Of a DNA stretch of 64,000 bases, positions 11,141-21,810 are shown piece after piece; position 1 is the first letter of the stretch; each line of letters starts with the position of its first letter. A program made the position numbers and the translations under genes. A model generated the notes under the pieces. That model was given only the letters and a program-made list of their open reading frames with translations, searched no databases and had not been told where the DNA came from. The DNA comes from Cryptomeria japonica (lineage: Eukaryota; Streptophyta; Pinopsida; Cupressales; Cupressaceae), in assembly GCF_030272615.1 (NCBI RefSeq), contig NC_081406.1, forward strand, positions 237,439,922-237,503,921, given 5' to 3'.

Positions 11141-11906
11141 TGTTTATGGTAAAAATGGAAACAACAATATTGAAAGACTAAATGAATTCAACCATAAAAC
11201 CCTAGCCTAACAACAACAAAGATCCACCATAACATATGAAGATTACCTAATGCAATGCAAATCAAATAAAATCACAAAGATTATTCCATCACATGTCCAA
11301 TAGGGTTTGGATCTCCATTCTTCCTATCTCCATTGATCTTGCTTGATATATTTGCTCTCAAATTTTATGTGTGCACAAGAGCTCAACAAAGAATGGAAAT
11401 GTGGTTGCAAGAAGGCTTGATCGCATATGAAAGTTCGAAAGTGTAGTTGGTGTTTGATAATGAAGGAAGCATCTCCTTATATATAAGACACTATAAGAAA
11501 TGGAGGGATAAGATTGAGAGGTGTAAAAGATAAATGGTCGGCTATGATTAGAGGGTAGGTAAAAGAAATAAGAAAATAATGAGAGGGTTGGTAGTGTAGG
11601 AATTAAGAGATGAATGACATGTGTCATGGGTGGAAAAAGTTAATGAATTAATTAAATAAATAAAAAATTATTTAATGAATAGAAGAAGTGGGATCAATTA
11701 AATAAATAAAAGTATTTATTTAATTTAGGAAAAGGGAAATTTAAATAAATAAAAGTATTTATTTAAATGAGAAATAAGGTTAGAAGAGGATAAATAAATT
11801 AATTAAATAAATAAAGATTTATTCAATTAATAGAAGAATTAGGCTAAAGTAATTAAATTAATTAAAATATTTATTTAATTAGACTGAACAATTTTAGGTG
11901 TCTACA
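11141..11906 (-). repeat. 3' LTR of element B
   Basis: 766 bp; TG at 11141 and CA at 11905-11906 on the plus strand, so on the minus strand it begins TGTAGACACC. The first 335 bases match 30604-30943. On the minus strand a TATATATAAGGAG box at about 11472-11484 is a plausible LTR TATA element. The stretch 11640-11890 is a run of TTTATTTAATT-like A/T blocks. Confidence 0.85.
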
Positions 11907-11920
11907 TTTTGCCCCTCTTT
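11907..11920 (-). other. Polypurine tract of element B
   Basis: Minus strand AAAGAGGGGCAAAA immediately precedes TGTAGACACC of the LTR. The same PPT-LTR junction occurs at 34405 in element C. Confidence 0.8.
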
Positions 11921-12424
11921 GAGACAATGCAGCTTGTCGCATTGTTTCAAAGGAGATAAGATGAATTGATACAAAGTTGCCCCAAGACATGAATGATATG
12001 CCCCCTCAAGAGATTGGATGAAAATGTCTGAAAAGATCACAGACAATCTCTCGATAAGAAAGAAAGGCAAGAAAGGATAGATCAGATAGGATAGAGTGAC
12101 AGAGTCATGGGATAAAGAAGATTGACTCGGGAGATTAGGGCTAGGGTAGTCTATAAGATAGACTACGAGGGGAAAACATCCTCATTGTCATCCACACATC
12201 CAAGAGATCATAGTGTAGAGAGAGCAGAGAGCAGTCAGTAGTCAGCAGCGATGACATTGGTGCATAGATTCAATCGCGTTCGTTGATTTCAGAGGCCAGT
12301 AGATGCAGGAGAGCCGGTAAGTACCACAAAACCTCCTTGTACTTTTTTGCATTAATTGTTGTCATAAATGCATGCTAGCTAGTGCAATAAATGCACTTTA
12401 GATATGTCAAGCAGGGGAAAAAGT

Positions 12425-12645
12425 GTTAAGGTCCGTCTGTGTTGGTGCTAGGCGCGTCTGGGTAGGCCAGGCGCGTCTGCATTGGTGCCAGGTGCGTCTA
12501 TGATTGCAATATCATTTGTGTTCAATGCGAGCCTGTCTGTGTCTTGCAGGTGCGTCTGTCCCGAATAGAGGCACGTCTGTGTGATTCAGGCGTGTTTGTG
12601 TAGGACATGCACGTTTAGGAAGTATGTAAGCGCATTTGCGTCTTC
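12425..12645 (+). repeat. Cluster of degenerate GCGCGTCTG motifs
   Basis: About ten copies of a roughly 20-bp degenerate unit centred on (G)GCGCGTCTGTG are spaced through this GC-richer stretch, in the 3' region of element B. The reverse-complement motif CACAGACGCG is clustered in the leader of the same element (28900-29100 and 30240-30470). Confidence 0.75.
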
Positions 12646-12654
12646 AAGGACAAA

Positions 12655-12840
12655 TTGACAGTTTTGTGATGAACATACGCTGTCGATTGGATAAGCTGTT
12701 GAGAGGATACACTCAAGCAGGTCCTCTAGGGAAGACTAGAATAATAGATAGGGCTAGGATTGACAATTTTGTGATAGAACATAGGTTGCCAATCAGGAAA
12801 CTACTCAAGAGGATACACTCAAGCAGAGGCCCTAGGATAG
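12655..12840 (+). repeat. Two-copy ~115-bp repeat ahead of the minisatellite
   Basis: Both halves contain GACA(G/A)TTTTGTGATGAAC-like starts, then GATTGGATAAGC/AATCAGGAAAC, then GAGGATACACTCAAGCAG and CCTAGG. They share the TTTGTGATGAACA core with the 79-bp minisatellite that follows. Confidence 0.6.
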
Positions 12841-12851
12841 GATAGATCGAG

Positions 12852-13130
12852 GCACTTTGTGATGAACAGGGAATGCCACTAGGATAGAAAGTAGTACTTT
12901 GTGATGAACATGGAGTACTAAAAAAGAGCAGCACTTTGTGATGAACAGGGAATGCCACTAGGATAGAAAGAAGTACTTTGTGATGAACAAGGAGTACTAA
13001 TAAAGAGTAGCACTTTGTGATGAACAAGGAATGCCACTAGGATAGAAAGCATTACTTTGTGATGAACAAGGAGTATTAAAAAAGAGCAGCACTTTGTGAT
13101 GAACAAGGAATGCCTCTAGGATTGACACAA
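12852..13130 (+). repeat. 79-bp minisatellite, three full units plus a partial
   Basis: GCACTTTGTGATGAAC begins at 12852, 12931, 13010 and 13089, exactly 79 bp apart. Each unit holds two half-units, GCACTTTGTGATGAAC(A) and GTACTTTGTGATGAAC(A), separated by GGAATGCCACTAGGATAG. It ends about 30 bp before the start codon of the antisense ORF. Confidence 0.9.
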
Positions 13131-13161
13131 TTGATTTGCTTGACTGCAGGAGGACCTACCT

Positions 13162-15060
13162 ATGTTGGAGTCACAGGAGAGATTACCTTCGACTCAGAGT
13201 TTACGACCAGAGCTGACACTTGAGGATAGAGCAACAGTTGAGGCTATGGGACTGTGATATATTCTGTATGTGCCTGAGTTTTGGGCGAACATGGGATTGC
13301 TGACTGCATTAGTTGAGAGATGGCACTCAGAGACATGTATGTTTCATTTGCCGATGGGTGAGATGACAGTCACCTTAGAGGATGTATACAGGATACTGAG
13401 GATACCGATCGATGGGGAGTTAGTTTGTTATGATCGAGACGGAGACAAGGATGCATTGAGACGAGTGTTCCAGGATCCAGGACAGGAGATGAGGGCTGGA
13501 CATGTGGCTTGGAACACCATGACACAGACAGGATTGGAACTACTAGTGGTACTAGCAGGAGCGATCAGTGGGTTCCTCTGTCCGGATAGAGTGACACAAG
13601 GGTTGGCTGTGGGATGGGGGAGGACTCTGGAGACATTGGTGACAGAGAACACAAGGTTTACATGGGGGACGTGTCTGCTAGCACACTTGTATTACGAACT
13701 GCATCAATTTGTGTATCACGAATCAACAGGATTGGGATGCGGAGTGACCTTGTTACAGGTATGGGCATATGAGCATCTGTCGGTTACACGACCGATACAC
13801 TTCAGGGGCAGAGGACATGGGCGTAGCTATGTTCATTTGTATGATATGATTACTTCTCAGCCATAGATTGGAAGACTGGAGTATTGGCGCTGGGTTATGG
13901 ATGAGATAGACAGTGTGGTATGGACGTCGTACCGAGACTGTGAGGAGTGGGAGGATGACACAGTGGAGTTGCCATATGTATTCTTGAGCAGATATCTGAT
14001 TGGTCGGACATCATATGTTATTGAGAGGCAGTTGGTAGATAGGGTGGGCAGGTAGTTCGACAAGATACAGCGGATGCCACGGGGGTCAGGGATGTATGCA
14101 CGAACAGTGAGGGATCAAGTGCATTTGGGGCCATTACTTTCGTATGGTCAGGCAGTGACACAGCTGGTAGAGATGGTTCCCTTGCCTTGGGATATGTGGG
14201 CAGATGTAGAGGACGCGGCATGGATGCAAAGTATACTGCATATTGGGCAGAGCATCAAGTTTCCACAGCTGACAGATTTAGGAGAACCAATAGATGGAGA
14301 CGGTGGAGGTGACGAAGATGATAGTGGAGATGGCGAAGATAGAGGCCGATGGCGGAGGCGGGGTGCAGTGGTAGAGAGGAGAGTGGCTCCAAGGAGAGAG
14401 GGTGGAGAGGAGAGAAATGATCAACAGGCTCATGGAGTGAGGGGCAGAGGTGGATTACCATTACAGGTGCTAGCAACATAGGTTCCTAGATAGGTACAGG
14501 CTCCTAGACAAGTACAGGGACAAAGATAGGGATAGGAGCAGCCACAGGAGCAGCCATAGGGACAGGGTGAGGGGGGAGAGGAGGAGGATGAGTTACTATC
14601 CTTGAGGGAGATTTGTTAGGGATAGGTAGATGAGATTCAGGATCTGGAGAGGGAGACAACTAGACTCAAGAGACAGCTGAGGGACACTGAGTGGGAGAGG
14701 GATTAGGCTATTCAATGCTACATGGAGGTTGAGACAGCACTGAAGGCAGAGAGGCAGGCAGTAGAGGACACAGGGGCCAGATACGCCTATGTTCTGCAAG
14801 TAGGGGAGGAGATAGCCTACTGGAGAGACCTTTACTATGGAGTGGTACCACCAAATCAGTGGGCTAGGAGCTTTTGGAGACCATTGCAGACTAAGACGAC
14901 CACTGGAGGGAGAGACAGGAGACAGGCATCTAGCGGTGGGGTCATGGGTCCTCTACCACCATCAAATAGAGGGGGCAAGAGAGATGATCGTAGGGTGGGT
15001 CCTTCTAGGGCTCAGACTCCGTCAAGGTCGGCTGGCTCCAAGGGAGGGAGTTCATTATAG
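13162..15060 (+). pseudogene. Antisense plant-mobile-domain (PMD) protein ORF of element B, interrupted by stops
   Basis: One frame runs 633 codons from ATG 13162 to TAG 15058. It is broken by TGA at 13255 and TAG at 13864, 14053, 14479, 14491, 14527, 14533, 14557, 14617, 14623 and 14704, with no frameshift. Residues about 25-235 match PMD landmarks: a YILYVPEFW entry, LTALVERWHSET, the FHLPMGEMTVTLEDVYRIL block, LRIPIDG and LLQVWAYEHL. After it come an acidic Asp/Gly/Glu tract, an Arg-rich segment and a predicted coiled coil (LERETTRLKRQL region). The PMD is known from the plant MAIN/MAIL1 nuclear proteins and from transposable-element proteins; its biochemical role is unsettled. Here it lies antisense to gag-pol, between integrase and 3' LTR, the position of antisense ORFs in Tat elements. 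It was a long protein until recently, since substitutions but not indels broke it. Confidence 0.85.
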
Positions 15061-16790
15061 CCTTAGAGGGCTTCCTATATATCAGTTTTGTACCATTTTG
15101 TATGATGACACCTTCGGGTGATTGTAGCCATATGTATTTAACATCATTTTATCATGACACTTATGATTTTGATATATATATGAGATGATTCATCCTTGCG
15201 GTAGCTATATACATGTGTATCTATGTGATGTTTCTGTGTTAATGCATGATTTCTATGCGATGCTTATGATATGGATGCAAATATGTAGATGATAAAATGT
15301 AATATATTTTTGTTCTATTATGTTTTTCATATGTTATGCAAATGTGAATGTATGAGATGCAGATGAATATGATAATGCAAATAACTATTTACATGATGAG
15401 AATGTAAAATGTGCTAATATGTGTTGTGTGCAAGATGTGATGCAATTGTGATATCTATATGTATGTATGAAATGCTAACATGTGATAATGCAAGTGCAAA
15501 CTACATGAGATGCAATTTTTTTTGGTGTGTCATTATACTCAGTCGTGTGATAGTAGTCTATGCGGACTCGGGAAGGATGATGGAGGTCAATCAAGAAAGG
15601 GGGATGGAAGATAGAAGATATGGAAGTGAAAAAGCTTCTTGTGCGTTATTATCATTGAGCGTTATTATGGCAAATAGGTTATGACAATTGAGGCATATGT
15701 TCGACCCAAAAAGTCATTGTACCTGTTTGCATGGAGATAAGACAGTTGCAAACAAAGAATGCCCCAGTTCATACTAGACTTTCAGTGTCCTCATATCCTT
15801 GGACAAGTCATAGCATTACTAAGAGACAATCCATAGACAACAAAGAAAAATAGGTGACGATACCCCATCCTTGCCTTTCTAGTCAAAGACATCCTTGAGA
15901 TAAAATCTCTAGTCAGAGACATCCCGGAAAAGCTAAAAGATATGTCACTGAAAAGATAAAATCAAAAGGAAACCAAGACTCGACACCAACACCCACTGTA
16001 GTCCTCAAGTTTAGTGTCTCTTGTCACTTGTATAAGTCTATTTGATTGTGGTCACAATGTTTACTTTCACAAAATGAGAGATAGCACCGAACCATAATGT
16101 TGTCTGAGTCTATTGAAAGATTTGATTTGTTGAAGCCTATTTTTGTTGTTGTGTCTCATCTGAAACTAACTAAATCCATGCAACTGATACTTTATTGCAG
16201 AGAAGATGAAACTTTATTATGAATATGGCGATGCAAGTGCTGCTTTATTGTGGATTGTGCGTGGATAGACTGAAGAAAATTGGAAGAAAATGTACTCCTC
16301 AGAACATGTGATGCTCTTAGTTCCACACCCATCACTAGACGTAGGATTTGCCTTAGCCACAGATAGGAGCTGATTTATTATGGATGGAAAGGGGTGAAAA
16401 GGAAGAATGATTATGAATGGCTAGCCAATCTTAGGTAGATCAATAACAAGCCATGATGGGAATGGGTAAGTTTGTTATGGATGAATAGACTGTGAGTGTG
16501 TGCAAAGTGAAAGGATGAGATTGAATCCTGAAGGAGGGAGGAGCAATGTCTCTATGCATGGCGCCGGTGACCCGGTTTTCACCATGGTGCTTGCCCAGGG
16601 CGCCACCGAAGTGGTTTTCACCGTTGGACGAAATGTTTTTTTGTTTTCCAATTTTTTTTGTGTCACAAGGCGCCTGTTTGCCAGGTTTTCACCAAGTAAT
16701 GATTTTTTTATGTTTTATGATTTTTATTTTTTATTTTTTTATTTATTTTGTATTTTTGAATTGAGATACTCTAAAGAGCTATGTGTAAAA
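15061..16790. other. Non-coding 3' region of element B
   Basis: No coding region supported. 15120-15540 is rich in ATGTGATGCAAATG-like short repeats. 16560-16700 contains repeated GGTTTTCACC motifs (four copies), whose counterpart in element C lies near 45540-45660. Confidence 0.5.
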
Positions 16791-17900
16791 CCTACGAAGG
16801 TGCATGCTGTTGATAGGATCCTCCAAAGGTTCACCATCTGGGGTTGAGAGTTGATATGCACCGGATCCATAAGCTGTTGTAATGATGTAAGGACCAAGCC
16901 AATTTGGTTCAAAATTGCTCTTCTTCTCTCTATCTTGCTAATTTTTGGGATTTTCTTTGATAACTAAGTCACCCACCTCAAATGTATGAGGCTTCACTTT
17001 ATTATTGTAACTATGACTCATTCATTGTTGATACGTCTTGAGGTGATTAAAAGCAGTTTGTCTTCGTTCATCCAATAGTTATAGTTCTTGCAAGCGAGAA
17101 ACCCTGTAGTCTCCATCACTGATAATGTTTTGCAAAGAGACTCGTAAAGATGGTAACTCGACCTCAATAGGCAAGATAGCTTCAGCGCCATAGACAAGTG
17201 AATAAGGTGTGGCCCTTGTAGGTGTGCAAACACTTGTGTGATAAGCCCAAAGTGCCGGATTAAGTTGGATATGCCAATTGCGGTCAGCGTCATCGACTGT
17301 CTTTTTTAGGATTTTAAGAATGGTTTTATTAGACGCCTTAGCTTGACTATTACCTTGGGGGTAATAGGGTGTGGAGAAATGGTGGGTAATATGGAAATGG
17401 TCACAAAGTTCATGAACATCTTGATTTTTGAAGGGACATCCGTTATCGGTGATTATCGAAATAGGAATACCGTACCAATAAATGATGTAGTTGAGAATGA
17501 ATGTAGCAATCTATTTTCTAGTGACTTGTGTAAGAGGCACGACTTCGATCCATTTTGTGGAATACTCTGTGGCAGTGTTGATGAATTTGTGGCCATTGGA
17601 GGAAGGAGGGTGAATCTTTCCTATGAGATCGAGTCCCCACTGACAAAAGGGCCAAGGAGTCGCAATCGATTGGAGTTCTTATGCTGTTGCATGAATAAGG
17701 TCTCCATGAACTTGACATTGCTTACATTTCTTCACAAACTAATATGAGTCTTTTTCCATATTGGGCCAGTAATATCCAGTCCTGATGTGTTTCTTGGCTA
17801 AGGTAGGACCACTAAAATGTGGACCACATATCCCTTCACGAACTTTGAGTAATGTAATCTGACCTTCGTCCCTTTCTAAACATCTAAGAAGTGTCCCATC
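16791..17900 (-). pseudogene. Integrase of element B (nonsense-broken)
   Basis: Reverse translation gives, in order, WPFCQWGLDLIGKIHPPSS (core entry), NGHKF, TKWIEVVPLT, the catalytic IITDNGCPF, then HFSTPYYPQGNSQAKASNK, ALWAYHTSVCTPTRATPYSL, PIEVELPS and the C-terminal GPYIITTAYGSGAYQL region ending near 16791. Two of the DDE residues are recognisable. The open frames are separated by scattered stops, for example after VPLTQVTRK. The same order with the same wording occurs in element C at 45713-46700. Confidence 0.8.
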
Positions 17901-18540
17901 TAGACCTCAACGGTATAGGATATTGGCTAAAATTATGTATCGAGAAGATTGGTGAATGAAAGTGCGACGTTGATTGTTGGATAAGTCCGAAGGAAGGGTG
18001 TTATTACGAAGGTATGTGAAAATAAAACTGTATAACTGGGAATCAGGGCCAACGACACATATTATCTTAGTAGGAGTGATCTCATACGAGGGAACCAAAA
18101 GGCTATCCACCAAGAACTCATAGTGGGTTTCATTTTGTGGTAGATCTATCAGTGAAGCAATAGTAGCCATGGCATCTGTAGCTCGATTCTACTCTCTTGG
18201 TATATGCTCAAAGGTTAACTTCATAAAATGTTGCTTTAGGTCATCCACCATTTTTTCGTAAGGCATTAATTTTTCATCCTTTGTTTGGTAGTCATCAGTT
18301 GCTTAACGAATTACAAGTTGAAAGTCCCCAAAAACATGAAGTTCCTGGATCTTCCACTGAACTGCAATCCATAGTCTAGTTGTTAATGCCTCGTATTCTG
18401 CTATATTATTAGTGCAAGGAAATGATAATCAATTCAATTTTGGTATGGAATCTCCTTGATGTCTGATGAAAAGGATGCCATCGCCTCCACCATGCTATGT
18501 GTATGAGCCGTCAAAGTACAGTTGCCAAGGCTTCATGTGT
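17901..18540 (-). pseudogene. Second (archaeal-type) RNase H and connection of element B
   Basis: Begins at WQLYFDGSYT (about 18495-18530), followed after a TAG by NNIAEYEAL, then a DFQLVI strand (Asp of the third carboxylate), then NRATDAMATIASLI. This is the DGS...AEYEAL...D-x-QLV layout of RNase HI, in the extra copy found downstream of the Ty3-type RNase H in Tat elements. It then runs into the integrase zinc region (GLDGTLLRCL, TGYYWPNM). Stops break the frame at about 18495 and elsewhere. Confidence 0.8.
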
Positions 18541-18718
18541 GATACCGTCAAGATGGATTCATCTGGAAATTTTGAAGTTAGAGGAGCATCATCTATCATG
18601 GGGCCATCTGCTAACTGATCTGCGATAGCTTGTCCTTTTATTGCTTTTCTGTCCACATATTCAATGTCGAATTCACTCAAGAGCATCACCCATTTGGCTA
18701 GTCGACCAGTAAGCCTTG
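18541..18718 (-). pseudogene. End of the Ty3-type RNase H tether of element B, left of the insertion
   Basis: Encodes RLTGRLAKWVMLLSEFDIEY and the RKAIKGQAIADQLA motif. Across the insertion the sentence continues at 22878 with LLNKA; element C has the same sentence uninterrupted at about 47530-47660, which fixes the insertion point precisely. Confidence 0.85.
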
Positions 18719-19924
18719 TGTTGGGAATCTTTAAATTTTGTGAATTTGAGAGGCACATTTCAAAAAATTTCTATTTCATTTTAAAAAAGGCACCTAATCT
18801 CATTCAGGTGGCCTAGTTAGAGAGAGGGTAAAATGGAGCCGATTGATTTTCAAAGGGTAAGGCTTGGGAAATGTGTCCTCCACCTTTCATTTGGCCTATG
18901 AAGTGTTCTGCAACTTTCAAATTTTAGTTTGGATCAGTTTATCAGGTACCCATTTCAAGGGGTGAGCTAAAAGTGCATGTTAGGTGCAAATGCAAATTTT
19001 ATTGAGTAGCCTACTTTGAGCTCCTATAAATTTTTCCCTGTTGATCCTCATGGTGAAATTCAAAGAGAACTGAATTCTATGCATAAAAGTGAGTCCACAT
19101 GCCAAATTTCAAGTCCCTATGAATCCATTTTCTCAGTTTGGCAAGCGCAATCCGTTTGCAATTTGGCTATTTGCATAAGTCCTTGTTTCAGGAGCTAGTC
19201 AGAGCCTTACTTTACACATTTGTAAAACATGCCCCGGTGAATGTCATGTCAGAATCTTTTTTCCGTGCTAATGCTGGTATAAAAGAGAAGCTATGTTTCA
19301 AATTTCAAGCTCCTGCCAATCCGTTTGATCAATTTTCAAAAGGGTTTCTTGAGACACCTTTTTCAGTGTTCCGTATTTTCATTGCTATATCAGTTAAAAT
19401 TGCTATTTTCATGAGCGTACCATTTGCACCCAGTCAACCTTTTGGTCGAACTGAGCATTCTAAGTTTTGATCTGTACTTCAAGGTACCTATGCCTCAAAT
19501 TTGAGGGTCTACGGAGATCGTTTGATATTTTTAAGAAAGGCATCATGAGTTCTCCGCGCATTGACTTTATTAGGTCCGCAGTGCTGACAAAGCCAGTTGG
19601 TCATCTTTGACCATTAATATTTCTTCACTCGGGATTCATCTTGAGAAACCACTTGGCAGAGTTAATGTTTGTATATCAGAGTACACGCTTGTCAGTTTAC
19701 AAGGTCCAAAAAGGTGTTTTGACCAGTTTGAAAATTACGTCTTTGCGATTAAATGCGAAAATGTGACGCAAGCACTTGAAAGTCGCGAAACTCAGTTTAA
19801 TGATCAGAAAATGGTGTTGATCGATTCCAGAGGTATGTTTAAGGTTCATGAGGCATTTCAAAGGTTAGTTGCATGAAAACGATTTTTTTTTTAGTCGGAC
19901 CGACTTTGGGGCCTGACCTAGCTC

Positions 19925-20560
19925 ATGCCCTTGCAGTTTTTTTTTATTGGTGACTTGGTCCATTGGGAGAATTTCAGAGTATCCAGATATGGATGTGATA
20001 ATGAGTTATTGGGTATACTTTATCCCTTGTCAAGAGGAAAAGGCGCACCATCACAGAGGAATAATAATGGAAGTTTTTGTCTCCCTTGTTGCACAATCGT
20101 ACTATTACTCTTGTTGATAATTGCTTTCTACTATGCCTGCCGTAAAAGAGTTTCCTCTTTAACTCAGACTTCAGCATATATAAACGATGGGCAATATTAG
20201 TATTTGGGAGAAGAGACAAAACAGGAACACCAGTCGGAGGAAGGTCTTTCCACCTCGACAAATCCTACATATGAAGAGATAATTCAAATGAAAGGTTATT
20301 GTGAGCAATCATACAAAATTGGGCAAGGAAGTTTTGGAAAAGTGTACAGGGGCAATCTAAAAGACAAAGATGTGGCTATAAAGAATATAGCATAAACAAG
20401 CAAAGACAACAAAAGATTAGTTGAGAATAAAGTGAGAATTCTCCATTGGAGGTCATTTAAAAGTTTAAACAAATTGCAATTACCAGATTCAAAGCAAAAT
20501 CCTCAATTTTTGCCAGGGTTTCTTTCCCACGTTGAAAAGGCAATGGAAGCTTTCAAGAAA
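19925..20560 (+). pseudogene. Captured receptor-like kinase fragment (membrane segment plus kinase N-lobe)
   Basis: In one frame: a 17-residue hydrophobic helix (CTIVLLLLLIIAFYYAC) followed by the stop-transfer CRKR, then a juxtamembrane stretch with one TAG (20198). Next comes the ATP-binding glycine loop in YKIGQGSFGKVYRG, then DVAIKNI with the conserved N-lobe lysine. A TAA at 20393 and a weakly kinase-like stretch (SKDNKRLVENKVRILH) follow. No HRD or DFG motif appears downstream, so the catalytic lobe is absent. Intact relatives are plasma-membrane signalling kinases; this piece cannot signal. Being inside the 4.15-kb insertion, it is best explained as host-gene capture. The 900 bases upstream contain open frames without a recognisable ectodomain. 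Confidence 0.75.
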
Positions 20561-21479
20561 ATGCAGGCATCGTGGTGGTTGACCCTGGTGTAGAAGTCTT
20601 CAAGCAGATGTAAATGGTGCATAGTATGTTCAAAGGGCCATTAGAACTTCAACAAAATGCATTGAGCCTCCCTCCTCCCTATCATGTGTCTTTGGCCTTT
20701 GGAGATTTGAGCAGGGTTTTAGTTTTTTTTTTTAAAGCAAATGTATTGGCAGGTGTAGGCCAAATCCCACGACCTCTGCCAGTCCTCCCTCCTTTGCGCA
20801 TAATGATAAAGGTATTTGGTTAAAATGAAACTTCCAAACAATTGCAGTGTGGTTGTAGGTGAGAAAAGCCAATGAAACTCCAATAGCAAATCCAATTGGC
20901 AGGGTTGAAACTAAAATCCTTTCCTACACAGGTTAAGGGCATTGTAAAATTCAAAACAAATTGCAAGGAAGGCATAATGCCAAGAATCCTCCCTGTGTGG
21001 TATGGGCAGCGCCATTGATTTCCCAGAAAGCTTCAAATGCATAGTGCTAGGCAAAACCATTATCCCACATTGGCTGGGCGATGAGGGTTTTTGGTATTTA
21101 AATGTGGGAACACACATAACCATAGTGTCAAAAGCTTGAGGCTTTTGACACAAGGTGCCCGTTGGGCGACCAGTGGACCCCACGCATGCGCATGCGATTC
21201 CCGAGGTGACAAGGAAGGAGGCCAATTGGTGACCAGGTGAACCCCATATATACACAAACCTTGAGGTAGGCGGGTTTTGCAGAGAAAGAATAGATTAACG
21301 AGTAAGCAGGTTCATCACGATCGAACGACTAGCATTGTTTCGCAAGCCAAAGATGCTTCAAAGTTAGCCTTCGTGAAATGGTGAAATGTTAAAGATCATG
21401 CAAGTTGAGGAGATCGGATGGTCAGCGTTGTTTCGTTATCTGAAGTTGCTCGCCCATTAACCATTATGAAACATTGAAA

Positions 21480-21810
21480 GATGAGGTGGCAGGTCCAGTG
21501 GCAAGTGAGTTGGTGGGTCTGAGTGATGTGGTGGTGACGTGGCTGACAGGTGGCAGTCCATGAGGCAGTCCATGGTAGACACGTGGTAAAAATGCTAAGG
21601 TGGCAATGAGGTGTTATCTTAGTGGAGCACGAGCGAATCACAGGTCGCCACGTGGCAGGGCGTCAAGAGTAAAAAAGGTGAAAAATCAAAGTTAAATTGC
21701 ATAGTTGAGACTATAGGGAAAAATAAAAAAATTTAAATGATAGAGGTGCATAAAATATTAATTCGCCTAGGGTTAAGTTTTGCCCAAATATAGAAGTATT
21801 ATATACCGAC
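21480..21810 (+). promoter_or_regulatory. ABRE/G-box cluster followed by a TATA-like box
   Basis: GACGTGGC at 21536-21543, CACGTG at 21580-21585 within ACACGTGG, and the palindrome GCCACGTGGC at 21647-21656 lie within 120 bp. They are followed about 145 bp later by TTATATACC at 21799. CACGTGG(C) cores are known binding sites for plant bZIP/bHLH factors in ABA and light responses. No activity is shown; this is pattern only. Confidence 0.45.

Noticed and set aside
12713-13106. Minus-strand frames with repeated VHHKVLLS words
   Set aside because: They are translations of the 79-bp minisatellite, opposite to the antisense ORF.
20204-20395. A working receptor-like kinase gene
   Set aside because: The catalytic HRD and DFG parts are missing, stops interrupt the frame, and it sits inside a mobile insertion.
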